From positions 186,001 through 250,000 of the forward strand of contig NZ_KB911461.1 of the NCBI RefSeq assembly GCF_000383475.1: a stretch of 64,000 nt of DNA, given 5' to 3'. The translations under genes and the position numbers were made by a program. The stretch's first letter is position 1. Each line of letters starts with the position of its first letter. Source of the stretch: Microbacterium sp. 11MF (GTDB taxonomy: Bacteria > Actinomycetota > Actinomycetes > Actinomycetales > Microbacteriaceae). The notes beneath the pieces are model-generated. The model saw only the letters and a program-made list of their open reading frames with translations. It was not told the DNA's origin and searched no databases. This document shows, in pieces, positions 7,551 through 17,154 of the stretch.

Positions 7551-7970
7551 TCAGGCCACGGCGTACCGGCGGGACCGCAGGTAGAAGGCGGCGAGCGTCA
7601 CGGCGAGAGCGGTTGCCGGCACGGCGAGGACCGAGCCGACGAGCAGGAGCAGTCCCGCTCCGATGTTCGCGAATCCTCCCGCCGCAGCATCCTGGAGGGT
7701 CGTCACGGCGCCGAGGAAAATCGTCGCCCCCACGACCAGGTATCCCACCGTCGCGAAGGCGGAGACGACGGTGCTCAACCGGTGCAGCCACACGCCGACG
7801 ATGCCGGTGACGATGGCGGTGCCGGCGGCGCCGGCGACCACGACGAGCTCGGCGAAGGTGCCGTCCGCTGTCAGCAGGTAGGTCGCGAGTGCCGCGGCTC
7901 CGATGGTCAGTGCGAGACCCGATGCGACCATCAGAGCGGTCGCGAGTGTGATCCTGCTGGTGTTCTTCAT
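7551..7970 (-). CDS. hypothetical membrane protein, four helices
   Basis: A 139-residue protein with four hydrophobic segments and short charged ends; no recognised domain. The ATG at 7970 is chosen because the upstream 25 codons are charged and lack coding character. It sits between the convergent methyltransferase and the citrate-type two-component operon, with no obvious partner. Function unknown. Confidence 0.65.
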   Translation of the reverse strand: MKNTSRITLATALMVASGLALTIGAAALATYLLTADGTFAELVVVAGAAGTAIVTGIVGVWLHRLSTVVSAFATVGYLVVGATIFLGAVTTLQDAAAGGFANIGAGLLLLVGSVLAVPATALAVTLAAFYLRSRRYAVA

Positions 7971-8031
7971 GGTGGAGTCCGTTCCCCCGAGCGGTTCCTG
8001 CCCGACACGGCCGTCGTGGCGTGGTGTCACC

Positions 8032-8691
8032 TTAGCCCGCGGCATCCGCCACGCGGAAGCGGTGCTCGGGGCGGCCCGTCGTGCCGTATCGCAGGCTGAT
8101 CTCCACGAGCCCGCGCGACGCGAGCGCGGTGAGGTGGCGCTGGGCCGTTGCGCGTGAGATGCCGCTGCGCTCGGCGACCTCGCTCGCCGACGCCTCGCCG
8201 TCGGCGAGGGCGCCGAGGATGGTCCGCTCCGTCGCCGACCGCGACACCGACGCCTGGTCGGGGGCGCCGCGCATCGCCGTCGCCGCGCGGTCGATCTGGT
8301 CCTGCGTGAGCGGGGCGGCGTCGGAGAGCAGGTTGCGGTAGCGCGCGTACCGGTCGAGGCGATCGGCCAGCGTCCGCGCGTCGAACGGCTTCACGAGGTA
8401 GGCGAGGGCGCCGGCGCGGAAGGCGCGCCGCACCGTCCGCGCGTCCGTCGCCGCACTCAGCACGAACGCGTCGACGCCGCATGAGCGCACGACCTCGATG
8501 CCGTCCCCGTCGGGCAGGTACACGTCGGCGAGGATCAGGTCGGGGGTATCGGCCCGCACGGCACCCAGCGCCTCGGCCGCGGTGCGGACCGGCTCGAGCG
8601 CGGTGAATCCGCGCACCCCCGTCACGATGTCGCGGTGCACGCCGGCGACGCGGAAGTCGTCGTCGATGATCAGCACGCGGATGTCACTCAT
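8032..8691 (-). CDS. CitB/DctR-type response regulator
   Basis: A 219-residue response regulator. The receiver domain has the acidic pocket IIDDD near residues 8-12, the phospho-acceptor Asp in ADVYLPDGDG near residue 54 and the conserved Lys in LVKPF. The C-terminal helix-turn-helix (TERTILGALADGEASASEVAERSGISRATAQRHL region) matches the CitB/DpiA class that responds to di- and tricarboxylates. Its start overlaps the end of the kinase gene by 8 bases, so the pair is translationally coupled. The likely target is the divergent CitMHS transporter gene. Confidence 0.88.
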   Translation of the reverse strand: MSDIRVLIIDDDFRVAGVHRDIVTGVRGFTALEPVRTAAEALGAVRADTPDLILADVYLPDGDGIEVVRSCGVDAFVLSAATDARTVRRAFRAGALAYLVKPFDARTLADRLDRYARYRNLLSDAAPLTQDQIDRAATAMRGAPDQASVSRSATERTILGALADGEASASEVAERSGISRATAQRHLTALASRGLVEISLRYGTTGRPEHRFRVADAAG

Positions 8692-10330
8692 CGTCGCTCT
8701 CCTCGATCTCACCCGGTCCCGCCGGACCCATCACCGCGGGTAGACGAGCCCCGAAGATCGCGCCGCCGTCGCGGCCGCCCGCGTCGATGATCCAGACCTC
8801 GCCCCCGCGTCGCCTCGCGAGCTCACGGGACAGCGGCAGCCCGATGCCGTGGCCGTGCACAGCCGTCTCGGTCTCCGACACCGTGCGCGCGGCGAACACG
8901 TCGCCGGGCTCCGTCACGCCGCCTCCCGAATCCGCCACCGTCAGGACGAGCTCGCCCCCGTCGAGCTCGTCGAGGAGGGTCACCTCTACCCAGGCGTCCG
9001 CCGACGAGGATGCCGCGGCCGTCACCGCGTTCCCCACGAGGTTACCGAGCACGGCGAGGGTGTCCTCCACCTCGCGCAGCGTGCTGCGCAGCAGGGTGTC
9101 GGGCCCGACGCGCAACTCGACGCCGCGTTCGCGGGCGCTCTCGGCCATCGCGCCGAGGAACGACTGCAGGACCGGGTCGGTCACGGCATCCAGCCCGGCC
9201 ACCCGCAGGTCGACGGCGCCGCGACCCGAGACCTCGCGCAGGAAGTCGCGGGCCTCCTCGCCGCGGCCCGCGTCCAGCAGACCGGATGCCGCGTGCAGGC
9301 GGTTCGCGAACTCGTGGCGCTGCGCGCGCAGCGCGTCGGTCAGGGTGCGGACGCCGTCAAGACGCTCGGTGAGGGCGAGCAGATCGGTCCGGTCGCGGAG
9401 GATCGCCGCGGTGCCGAGTGCGCGGGAACCGCGACGCACCGGGCGGACGTCGACATAGACGATGCGGTCGCCGACCGCGAGTCCCGACGGCGCGCCCCCC
9501 GTGAGCGCATCGCGCACCGACGGGTCGACCGGGACGTCGCGAAGGGCGGTCCCAGGCGCGGCGGCGACGCCCAGCATCCGCGTCGTCGCCTCGCTCCACA
9601 CGCGCACGGTGCCGTCCGGGTCCACCGCGACGACACCCTCGTCCGCGCTCTCGAACACGGCGGTCTGCGTCTGGACGAGTGCCGCGAGCTCTTCGGGCTG
9701 CAGCCCCAGCGTCACGCGCTCGAGCCGCCGACGCATCAGCAGCGCCGCGACCGCGCCGAGGGCGAGGGCCAGCACGACCGCGACGGCGATGCCGGTGAGG
9801 AGGGCGGGCAGATCGCGGAACACACTGGCTCGCTCGAATCCGACGCTCACCTCGCCGACCGGCCGGTCGCCGTCGCCGGGCGCGTACACCGGCACCTTGG
9901 CGCGTGCGGATTCGCCGAGCGTGCCGGACTCCCACGTCACGACCTCGCGCCCGGCGAGGGCGTCGACGAAGCTCGTGCTCACGACATCGCCGAGCCGGTC
10001 CGGGTCGGGGTGGGCGAGACGGATGCCGTGATCGTCGGTGATCACGACGAACAGCACGTCCGTACGGTCCGAGACGGCGGTCGCGTACCCCTGCAGAGGG
10101 CCACCGCGAAGCTTCGCGGCATCCGGCGTGCCGGGGTCGGCGGAGTATTCCGCGACCAGCTCGCGGACGTCGGGGGTCGCCGCGACGCTCCGGGCGATGT
10201 TCAGCGCCGAGGACTCCGCTTCGGCGCGCAGCTGCTGCACCCCGAGGAAGAGGAAGACGCCGGCGCACGCCGCCACGACGCACACCTGCGTGACGAGCTG
10301 GAGGACCAGCATCCTGCTCCCGAACCGCAC
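8684..10330 (-). CDS. CitA/DcuS-type sensor histidine kinase
   Basis: A 548-residue kinase: membrane helix near residues 7-28, an extracytoplasmic PAS-like sensor domain of about 140 residues, a second helix near 170-195, a cytoplasmic PAS domain, the phospho-acceptor His in QRHEFANRLH and a HATPase domain with LGNLVGNAV and HGHGIGLPLSREL. This architecture is that of CitA/DcuS sensors of citrate or C4-dicarboxylates. The GTG start at 10330 is preferred to the upstream TTG because AGGAGGT lies 6 bases before it. It is divergent from the citrate transporter gene. Confidence 0.88.
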   Translation of the reverse strand: MRFGSRMLVLQLVTQVCVVAACAGVFLFLGVQQLRAEAESSALNIARSVAATPDVRELVAEYSADPGTPDAAKLRGGPLQGYATAVSDRTDVLFVVITDDHGIRLAHPDPDRLGDVVSTSFVDALAGREVVTWESGTLGESARAKVPVYAPGDGDRPVGEVSVGFERASVFRDLPALLTGIAVAVVLALALGAVAALLMRRRLERVTLGLQPEELAALVQTQTAVFESADEGVVAVDPDGTVRVWSEATTRMLGVAAAPGTALRDVPVDPSVRDALTGGAPSGLAVGDRIVYVDVRPVRRGSRALGTAAILRDRTDLLALTERLDGVRTLTDALRAQRHEFANRLHAASGLLDAGRGEEARDFLREVSGRGAVDLRVAGLDAVTDPVLQSFLGAMAESARERGVELRVGPDTLLRSTLREVEDTLAVLGNLVGNAVTAAASSSADAWVEVTLLDELDGGELVLTVADSGGGVTEPGDVFAARTVSETETAVHGHGIGLPLSRELARRRGGEVWIIDAGGRDGGAIFGARLPAVMGPAGPGEIEESDDE

Positions 10331-10482
10331 CCGACCACCTCCTGCGCACAATGAGCGAAAGCCACGTTACGCGCACAACGCGGGGGAATGAGCCTTAGCG
10401 CGCGCCCTGGCTCACGGCATCCCTACGATCGCGGGACCAGGCACCGAACCCGCCGGAGCCGCTTCACGACGAAGGAGTCGCG

Positions 10483-12003
10483 ATGAGCATCGTGCATACC
10501 GAGGCAGCCGAGTACCCGGTGGCCTTCACCCCACCCGACACCGTCCTGGTCATCCTGGGCTTCGTGATGGTCCTGACCTTCATGGCGCTGATCATGACGA
10601 GGCGCCTCACCCCCATGGTCGCGCTCATCACCGTGCCGACGATCTTCGGCCTCTTCGCCGGCGCGGGTCTCGGCCTCGGCGACATGGTCATCGACGCGAT
10701 CGGCGACCTCGCCCCCACTGCGGCGCTCCTCATGTTCGCGATCATGTACTTCGGCATCATGATCGACGTCGGGTTGTTCGACCCGCTCATCCGCCTCATC
10801 ACCCGCCTGCTGGGCGACGACCCCGCCAAGGTCGTGCTCGGCACGGCGATCCTCGCTGGTGCGGTCTCGCTCGACGGCGACGGCTCGACCACCTTCATCA
10901 TCACGACGTCGGCGATGCTGCCCATCTACCTGCGGCTCGGGATGAGCCCCGTCGTCCTGACCTGTGTCGCGGGCCTCATGAACGGCACGCTGAACATCGT
11001 CCCCTGGGGCGGCCCCACGGTGCGCGCTGCCTCGGCGCTCGGCCTGCAGCCGACCGACATCTTCGTCCCCATGCTGCCCTCGCTGGCCACCGGCCTCGTG
11101 ATCTCCCTGCTGTTCGCCTGGTTCCTGGGGCTCTCCGAGCGTCGCCGCCTGGCCGGATCGGTCGACACGTCGCGTCTCGAAGCCACGGCCGGCGACGGAC
11201 GCCTCGGCGCTCCCCGCCTGTTCCGCGGCGCCGAGAACAAGCCCGGCGCGCTCGCGCACCTGCGCACCGGCAACATCGTCACCGTTCGCGGCGCCCGCAA
11301 CGCGGTCGACGCCGCGAAGCTCGTCGACACGGCTGACACCGCGATGGCCGATACCCTGCTCGACCCGAACCGTGCCTCGCTCCGGCCGAAGCTCATCTGG
11401 TTCAACCTCGTGCTGACCCTCGCCGTCATGGTGATGCTCGTGCTCGACATCTACCCGCTGGCCTACGTGTTCATGGTCGGTGCGGCCATCGCACTGATCG
11501 TGAACTTCCCCCGGCTCAAGACGCAGGCCGATGAGATCGTCGCCCACGCCCCCAGCATCGTCGGCGTCGTCTCGATGGTCCTCGCCGCCGGCGTCCTGGT
11601 CGGCGTGCTGAACGGCACCGGCATGGTGTCGGCGATGGCCAGCTGGGTGACCGAGGTGATCCCGCCGTCGCTCGGACCGTTCATGGCCGTGATCACCGGC
11701 ATCCTGTCGATCCCGTTCACGTTCTTCATGTCGAACGACGCCTTCTACTTCGGCATCCTGCCGATCCTCGCCGAGAGCGCGACGACCTACGGCATCGAAC
11801 CCGTCGAGATGGCGCGCGCCTCGATCACCGGCCAGCCCGTGCACCTGCAGAGCCCGCTCGTGCCCGCGATCCTGCTGCTCGTCTCGCTCGCAGGCGTCAA
11901 CCTCGGCGACCACCACAAGAAGGTCCTGTGGCGCGCTGTGATCGTCTCGCTCGTCATGCTCGCCGTGGGCGTGCTCGTGGGGTCCATCCCGCTGATGGCC
12001 TGA
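10483..12003 (+). CDS. CitMHS-family citrate transporter
   Basis: A 506-residue, about 12-helix permease of the CitMHS (citrate-Mg2+ or citrate-Ca2+ : H+ symporter) family. Features are the TRRLTPMVALI segment near the N-terminus, a GDGSTTFIITTSA loop and NGTLNIVPWGGPT, with a long hydrophilic linker near residues 215-295 and the C-terminal HLQSPLVPAILLL. GAAGGAG precedes the ATG. It is divergent from the CitA/CitB-like pair with a 152-base gap, so citrate sensing and uptake are probably linked. Confidence 0.93.
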   Translation: MSIVHTEAAEYPVAFTPPDTVLVILGFVMVLTFMALIMTRRLTPMVALITVPTIFGLFAGAGLGLGDMVIDAIGDLAPTAALLMFAIMYFGIMIDVGLFDPLIRLITRLLGDDPAKVVLGTAILAGAVSLDGDGSTTFIITTSAMLPIYLRLGMSPVVLTCVAGLMNGTLNIVPWGGPTVRAASALGLQPTDIFVPMLPSLATGLVISLLFAWFLGLSERRRLAGSVDTSRLEATAGDGRLGAPRLFRGAENKPGALAHLRTGNIVTVRGARNAVDAAKLVDTADTAMADTLLDPNRASLRPKLIWFNLVLTLAVMVMLVLDIYPLAYVFMVGAAIALIVNFPRLKTQADEIVAHAPSIVGVVSMVLAAGVLVGVLNGTGMVSAMASWVTEVIPPSLGPFMAVITGILSIPFTFFMSNDAFYFGILPILAESATTYGIEPVEMARASITGQPVHLQSPLVPAILLLVSLAGVNLGDHHKKVLWRAVIVSLVMLAVGVLVGSIPLMA

Positions 12004-12042
12004 GTCCTGGCGCGGGTCAGGCGAACACGCGAGAGGGGCGCA

Positions 12043-13470
12043 TCAGTAGTCCGCTCCGAAGCGGATGCTGCTGGTGACGCCGTGCGGGCCTGCCGCGTCG
12101 GCGGCGGCCTCACCGCCGAACAGCACGCGGGAGATTCCCCGGGTGTCGTCGATCATGGCGTCGAGCGCGGTGGCCAGGTCGCCGTCCGTGACGTCTCGGT
12201 CGTCGGACACCGCCCGGAGCACCGCGCGTCGGATCACCTCCTTCACGAAGGATGCGGTGACGCCTTCGGCGCGCTCGGCGGCGCGCTCCAGCGCCTCGGC
12301 GGAGAACGGCAGGTCGCTCCCGTACACCTGGAACAGCCGCTGACGGGCGGACAGTTCGGGCAGCGGGATCTCGAGCGCGAGGTCGACCCGGCCAGGGCGT
12401 GCGGCGAGGGCCGGCTCGAGGATCTCGGCGCGGTTCGTCGTCAGGATGAAGGCGACGTCGGCGTCGCCGTCCAGACCGTCGAGAGCGTCGAGCACCTCGA
12501 ACAGCAGCGGCTGCAGTCCGAAGTCGCCCCGATCGGCGGCCACGAGGTCGACGTCTTCGAGGACGACCAGAGCGGGGCTCATCGCACGTGCGAGTGAGGC
12601 GGCCTCGCCGATCAGCCCGAGTGCGGCGCCCTGCAGCAACACGACCGTCGTTCCGGGCGTCTCGTGGATGAGGTGGCGGATGGTCAGGGTCTTGCCGGTT
12701 CCGGGAGGGCCGTACAGCAGCACGCCCCGCTTGAGGTGCTGGCCGCGGGCACGCAGCTCGTCGGCGCGATCCCCGATCTCGACGACGTGAGCGCAGATGC
12801 GGTCGAGCAGGCCCTCGGGCAGGATCACCTGATCGGCGGTGATCGTCGGCCGCTCGAGGAACGTCATGCCCCCGACGCCGCTCGCCCCGTACTCGCTCCG
12901 CGCGAAGCTCACGACGTTGCCGCGGACGACGCTGAGCTCGTTCATGAGCCGACGGATCTCGGCCAGAAGCCTGGGCGCGACCTCCGGCGTCGCGGTGATG
13001 ACGTCGAGTGTCGCCTCGCTGCGGCCGGCCCGCGGGTCGGCAGCCCGTTGCAGCGCCGCGACCGGCACCCCCTCGAAGCGGAAGAGGTGCACTGCAGTCG
13101 ACTTGGTCTGCCGAGTCGTCGTCGGACCGGTGGCGACGGTCACGTACTCGACCGGGCCCGGCTGGATGCGCGCGTAGGGCGATGCGAGGAGGCCGGCGAA
13201 CTCCTCGTGCTGCAGGTGCTGCCCGCCGCGGATGCCGACGACCTCGGCATCCGTTCCCCCGATCGCATCGACCGCGAGATCCAGGTCGACGAGACGATGC
13301 GGCGGGACCGCTTCCGTGACCATCGGCAGTTGGGCCGGGTCAGCGCCCAGGTGGTCGCGCACCCGCTCGCCGAGGGGGGTCAGCGGGGCGGTCTCGACCT
13401 CCGGCATCCGATTCACCCGCTGGATGAGGCGGTGGAAGTCGCGGAGGAAGTCGTCGTCACGGGAGTCCAT
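12043..13470 (-). CDS. AAA+ ATPase
   Basis: A 475-residue protein with a non-catalytic N-terminal half (residues 1-210, no recognised domain) and a classical AAA module: Walker A GPPGTGKT at 254-261, Walker B LVVLEDVD at 301-308 and the arginine region ARPGRVD at 357-363. It resembles the single-ring AAA family of FtsH/Cdc48-type ATPases but has no protease or transmembrane part. It probably remodels a protein partner; the target is unknown. The start fits a leaderless promoter. It is convergent with the citrate carrier and tandem with the MATE gene. Confidence 0.88.
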   Translation of the reverse strand: MDSRDDDFLRDFHRLIQRVNRMPEVETAPLTPLGERVRDHLGADPAQLPMVTEAVPPHRLVDLDLAVDAIGGTDAEVVGIRGGQHLQHEEFAGLLASPYARIQPGPVEYVTVATGPTTTRQTKSTAVHLFRFEGVPVAALQRAADPRAGRSEATLDVITATPEVAPRLLAEIRRLMNELSVVRGNVVSFARSEYGASGVGGMTFLERPTITADQVILPEGLLDRICAHVVEIGDRADELRARGQHLKRGVLLYGPPGTGKTLTIRHLIHETPGTTVVLLQGAALGLIGEAASLARAMSPALVVLEDVDLVAADRGDFGLQPLLFEVLDALDGLDGDADVAFILTTNRAEILEPALAARPGRVDLALEIPLPELSARQRLFQVYGSDLPFSAEALERAAERAEGVTASFVKEVIRRAVLRAVSDDRDVTDGDLATALDAMIDDTRGISRVLFGGEAAADAAGPHGVTSSIRFGADY

Positions 13471-13476
13471 GCCCGC

Positions 13477-13482
13477 ACTCTA
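13477..13482 (-). promoter_or_regulatory. leaderless -10 box of the AAA ATPase gene
   Basis: TAGAGT on the minus strand, 6 bases before the ATG at 13470. Confidence 0.5.
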
Positions 13483-13510
13483 GGGGAGTGGGGTGACACG
13501 CGAGACTTGC

Positions 13511-14830
13511 TCAGACCGCGGCGGTCATCCACTCCGAGCGGCGCACACGCCAGCCGAGGGTGCCGAGGCGCGCGAGCATGTAGACGCCGAAGAAGCACGC
13601 CGCCAGCCAGGCGAGGCCGCCCGATCCGCCCGGGTGCAGGGCGATCACGATCGCGAGGGCGGGCAGGTACGGCAGGAGATTGAGGCCGCCGGCGATCGCG
13701 AGGTACTTGGCGTCGCCGGCGCCCATGAGCACGCCGTCGAGGACGAACACCACTCCGCACACGGGCTGTGCGATCGCCAGCACGAGAAGGGCGGGCACGA
13801 TGAGGGCCGCGAGTTCGGGGTCGCCCGTGAAGGCGAGCCCGATCACGCCGGACAGTGCCGCGATGATCACCCCGACGATCACTCCGAACCATGCGCCCCA
13901 CGCGACCGTCCGGCCGAGCACGCGCCGGACGAACGGTTCGTCGCCGGCTCCGAGCCCGCGCCCGATCAAGGCCTGCGCCGCGATCGCGAGCGCGTCGAGC
14001 GCGAAGGCGGCCGTCGAGAAGATCGTGAAGGCGACCTGCCACCCGGCGAGCTCGGCGGTGCCGAGCCCCGTCGCGACCGCGACCGTCGCGAGCAGGGCGA
14101 CGCGCAGCGACACGGTCCGCAGGAACAGCCACCCGCCCGACCGCGCCGACCCGCGCACCCCATCGCGCTGAGGCAGTACGGATGCCGCGTGCCGCCGCGC
14201 GAGCCGGCCGATGACGACGACGTAGGCGGCGACCATGCCCCACTGCGCCGCGACGGTGCCGGCGGCGGAGCCCGAGATGCCCCATCCGAACCCGTAGATG
14301 AAGAGCCAGTTGAGCAGGGCGTTGGCGCCGAAGCCGAGACCGGCGATCCAGAGCGGGGTGACGGTGTCCTGCATCCCGCGCAGCAGGCCGGTCGCGGCGA
14401 AGACGATGAGCATCGCCGGCAGTCCCCACATCGACAAGCCGAGGTAGGCGATCGCCTGGTCGGTCACATCGGGACCGGCGTCGAAGAGCCCCACGAGCCA
14501 CGGCGTCGCGAGCGACCCGACGAGGGCGAGCAGTGCGCCGAGCCCGAGCGCGAGCCACAGGCCGTCGATGCCGACGCTCACGGCGCTCTTGCGGTCGCCG
14601 GCTCCGAAGCGACGAGCGACGGCGGGCGTCGTCGAATAGGCGAGGAAGACCATCAGCCCGACGATCGTCTGCAGGATGGCTCCGGCGATGCCGAGACCCG
14701 CGAGCGGAACGACGCCGAGGTGGCCGATCAGGGCGGCATCCACGATCAGGAACATCGGCTCGGCGACCAGCGCGCCGAGCGCGGGCACGGCGAGGCGCAG
14801 GATCTCGCGGTTCAGGGTCGGCGCAGGCAT
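13511..14830 (-). CDS. MATE-family efflux transporter (DinF-like)
   Basis: A 439-residue membrane protein with about 12 helices arranged as two similar halves, typical of MATE cation/drug antiporters of the DinF branch. The N-terminal region carries PALGALVAEPMFLIVDAALIG-like features, including a conserved Pro and an Asp in helix 1 expected for H+ or Na+ coupling. The frame is open further upstream, but the ATG at 14830 begins the family homology and has a -10 box 7 bases before it. The exported substrate is unknown. Confidence 0.9.
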   Translation of the reverse strand: MPAPTLNREILRLAVPALGALVAEPMFLIVDAALIGHLGVVPLAGLGIAGAILQTIVGLMVFLAYSTTPAVARRFGAGDRKSAVSVGIDGLWLALGLGALLALVGSLATPWLVGLFDAGPDVTDQAIAYLGLSMWGLPAMLIVFAATGLLRGMQDTVTPLWIAGLGFGANALLNWLFIYGFGWGISGSAAGTVAAQWGMVAAYVVVIGRLARRHAASVLPQRDGVRGSARSGGWLFLRTVSLRVALLATVAVATGLGTAELAGWQVAFTIFSTAAFALDALAIAAQALIGRGLGAGDEPFVRRVLGRTVAWGAWFGVIVGVIIAALSGVIGLAFTGDPELAALIVPALLVLAIAQPVCGVVFVLDGVLMGAGDAKYLAIAGGLNLLPYLPALAIVIALHPGGSGGLAWLAACFFGVYMLARLGTLGWRVRRSEWMTAAV

Positions 14831-14837
14831 GATTTTC

Positions 14838-14843
14838 AGCCTA
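14838..14843 (-). promoter_or_regulatory. leaderless -10 box of the MATE gene
   Basis: TAGGCT on the minus strand, 7 bases before the ATG at 14830. Confidence 0.5.
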
Positions 14844-14874
14844 GGGGTGACGAGTGGCTCAGCTCGCCCGGCGG

Positions 14875-16293
14875 TCAGCGAGCACCGGGCTCGTATCGAC
14901 GGGGCTCGTGCGTGCGGGCGACGAGGTCCCGCAGGGCTTCGAGCGAGCCCGAGACGAGACCCGCGGCCCGCGCCTGCACGAGGATGTTGCCGAGCGCGGT
15001 CGCCTCGACCGGGCCCGCGAGCACCGGGACGCCCGCCCGATCGGCGGTGCGCCGGCACAGCAACTCATTGAGCGAGCCGCCGCCGACGATGTGGATGACG
15101 CGCACGTCGACCCCGCCGATACGGCCGGCCTCGTGCGCGGCGTCGGCGAAGGCCTGCGCCAGCGACTCGATGATGCTCCGGGCGATCTCGGCCCGGCTCT
15201 GCGGGGCGGCGGCGCCGTGCTCCTCGCACCACGCCGCGATGCGCGACGGCATGTCGCCCGGGGGCAGGAACCGCGCGTCGTCGACGTCGAACACGGCGAC
15301 CGGGCCCGGCACGTCGGCCGCCGCGGCCAGCAGGTCGGCGAGCTCGATCTCGTGCCCCTCGCGCTGCCACCCGCGGACGGTCTCGCTGAGGATCCAGAGA
15401 CCCATGACGTTGCGGAGCAGTCGGGTGCGTCCGTCGACGCCGCCCTCGTTCGTGAACTTCGCCTCGCGGGCCGCGTCGGTCAGCACCGGGCGGTCGACCT
15501 CGACGCCCACGAGTCCCCACGTGCCGCACGAGATGTAGGCGGCATCGCCCGACGCCATCGGTACGGCGACGACGGCGGACGCCGTGTCGTGCGACCCGAC
15601 GGCGGTCACGGCGGTCCGCGGTGCGCCGAGGCTCGCGGCGACCTCGGCGGTGAGGGATCCGAGTGTCTCGCCGGGGGAGATGAGCGGGGTCAGCAGATGC
15701 TGGGGGATGCCGAGGGCGGCCGCCAGGTCGGCATCCCATTCGCCCGTGTCGGCGCGCAGGAGACCGGTCGTCGACGCGTTCGTCCGTTCCGTGCGCGCCT
15801 GGCCCGTGAGCCAATACCCGATGAGGTCGGGGATGAGCAGGGCGTGCTCGGCGAGGCGCAGCACGGAACGGTCCTCGGCGGCGAACTGGTAGAGCGTGTT
15901 GAACGGCAGGAACTGCAGGCCGTTGCGGGCGAACAGTGCCTCGTGCGGGTGAGAGGCGTGCACCGCCTCGACGCCCCGCGTCGTGCGCTCGTCGCGGTAG
16001 TGGAACGGCTCGCCGAGCAGGCGCGAGCGCGCGATGAGGCCGTAGTCGACGGCCCAGGAGTCCACGCCGATGCTCGCGACGTCGTCGCGCAGCGCCTCGC
16101 GGAGTCCGTCGAGCACCGAGCCGTAGAGGCCCAGGATGTTCCAGTGCAGGCCGTCCGAGACCCGCACCGGGTCGTTCGCGAACCGGGCGACGGTGCTCGT
16201 CTCGAGCGTGTCGGAGCCGACGTTGCCGACGATCACCCGGCCGCTCGTCGCACCGAGGTCGACGGCGACGACGGTGCCCCCCGCGGTGCTCAC
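14875..16293 (-). CDS. rhaB: rhamnulokinase
   Basis: A 472-residue FGGY-family sugar kinase that phosphorylates L-rhamnulose to L-rhamnulose 1-phosphate. The N-terminal phosphate-binding loop DLGATSGR lies at residues 12-19. GVDSWAVDYGL with the catalytic Asp, and FHYRDERT, TSGQ-like and GLQFLPFNTLYQ segments, are characteristic of RhaB. Its GTG start overlaps the stop of the alpha/beta hydrolase gene by 4 bases. It is the last gene of the rhaM-rhaI-hydrolase-rhaB operon. No rhamnulose-1-phosphate aldolase is encoded in this window. Confidence 0.95.
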   Translation of the reverse strand: MSTAGGTVVAVDLGATSGRVIVGNVGSDTLETSTVARFANDPVRVSDGLHWNILGLYGSVLDGLREALRDDVASIGVDSWAVDYGLIARSRLLGEPFHYRDERTTRGVEAVHASHPHEALFARNGLQFLPFNTLYQFAAEDRSVLRLAEHALLIPDLIGYWLTGQARTERTNASTTGLLRADTGEWDADLAAALGIPQHLLTPLISPGETLGSLTAEVAASLGAPRTAVTAVGSHDTASAVVAVPMASGDAAYISCGTWGLVGVEVDRPVLTDAAREAKFTNEGGVDGRTRLLRNVMGLWILSETVRGWQREGHEIELADLLAAAADVPGPVAVFDVDDARFLPPGDMPSRIAAWCEEHGAAAPQSRAEIARSIIESLAQAFADAAHEAGRIGGVDVRVIHIVGGGSLNELLCRRTADRAGVPVLAGPVEATALGNILVQARAAGLVSGSLEALRDLVARTHEPRRYEPGAR

Positions 16294-17147
16294 GGGTTGA
16301 GGGCCGCCAGGCGAGCGGCGAAGCGGGCCAGCGTGAGGGATGCGGCATCCCCCTCGTCGGGACGGTTGAGGTGGCCGTGGTCGGTGCCGGGCTCGATCAC
16401 GTGCTCGACGTCGCGGCCGGCCGACGCGAGGGTCCGCGCGAAGTGCTCGCTCGAGACGCGGAGCTCGTCAACGTCGCCGGCGACGATGAGCGTCGGCGGG
16501 AACTCGGCGAGGTCCTCGTGAGTCGCGAGCCCCGGGATGGCCGCCAGCGGCGCGTCGACGACCGATCCGCCGAGGTAGTTCTCGTACATGCCGCGAACGG
16601 CATCCGGCCCGAACCGGTCGGCCGCGGGTCGGGCGTCGAGCGCGGCGCGGAGCTCGCCCTCGGGTGCGGGCTGCTCGGCCAGCAGCGTCGGGTAGGCGAG
16701 CAGGACGAGCGCGGGCAGGTGTCGATCGTTCTGGATGAGGCGGAGGACCGCACCGGTCGCGATGTTCGCGCCGGCGCTCGCGCCGCCGATCGCGAGCCGT
16801 GCCGGATCCACGCCGAGCGTCGCGGCCTCGGTCAGCAGCCAGTCCCAGGCCGCAAGGGTGTCGTCGGATGCCGCGGGGAACCCCGCGCGCTCGCGCCCGG
16901 GTTCGGTCGCGGGAGCCTCCCACCCGTCGGGCAGCGGCGCCAGGCGGTAGTCGACGGAGACGACCGTGGTCCCGGCATCCGCCAACGTCCGTGCGACGTG
17001 GTCGGCCTCGGGCATGTCGATGTCGCCGGCGGCGAACCCGCCGCCGTGCAGCCACACCAGTCCCGGGGTCGGGCGCTCGAGGATGCGGGCGGGGTAGACG
17101 CGGACGAGGCCGCCGGCAGCGCCGTAGGGGGTGGGGATGTCGCTCAT
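16290..17147 (-). CDS. HSL-type alpha/beta hydrolase (esterase)
   Basis: A 285-residue esterase of the hormone-sensitive lipase type. The oxyanion motif HGGGFAAGD is near residue 36, the nucleophile Ser is in GGASAGAN (GxSxG), and the C-terminal GDVDELR and GTDHGHL supply the Asp and His of the triad. There is no signal peptide, so it acts in the cytoplasm. Placed between rhamnose isomerase and rhamnulokinase with overlapping or near-contiguous ends, it probably removes acetyl or another acyl group from imported rhamnose-containing sugars; that role is inferred from position. Confidence 0.85.
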   Translation of the reverse strand: MSDIPTPYGAAGGLVRVYPARILERPTPGLVWLHGGGFAAGDIDMPEADHVARTLADAGTTVVSVDYRLAPLPDGWEAPATEPGRERAGFPAASDDTLAAWDWLLTEAATLGVDPARLAIGGASAGANIATGAVLRLIQNDRHLPALVLLAYPTLLAEQPAPEGELRAALDARPAADRFGPDAVRGMYENYLGGSVVDAPLAAIPGLATHEDLAEFPPTLIVAGDVDELRVSSEHFARTLASAGRDVEHVIEPGTDHGHLNRPDEGDAASLTLARFAARLAALNP

Positions 17148-17154
17148 CGGTCGA

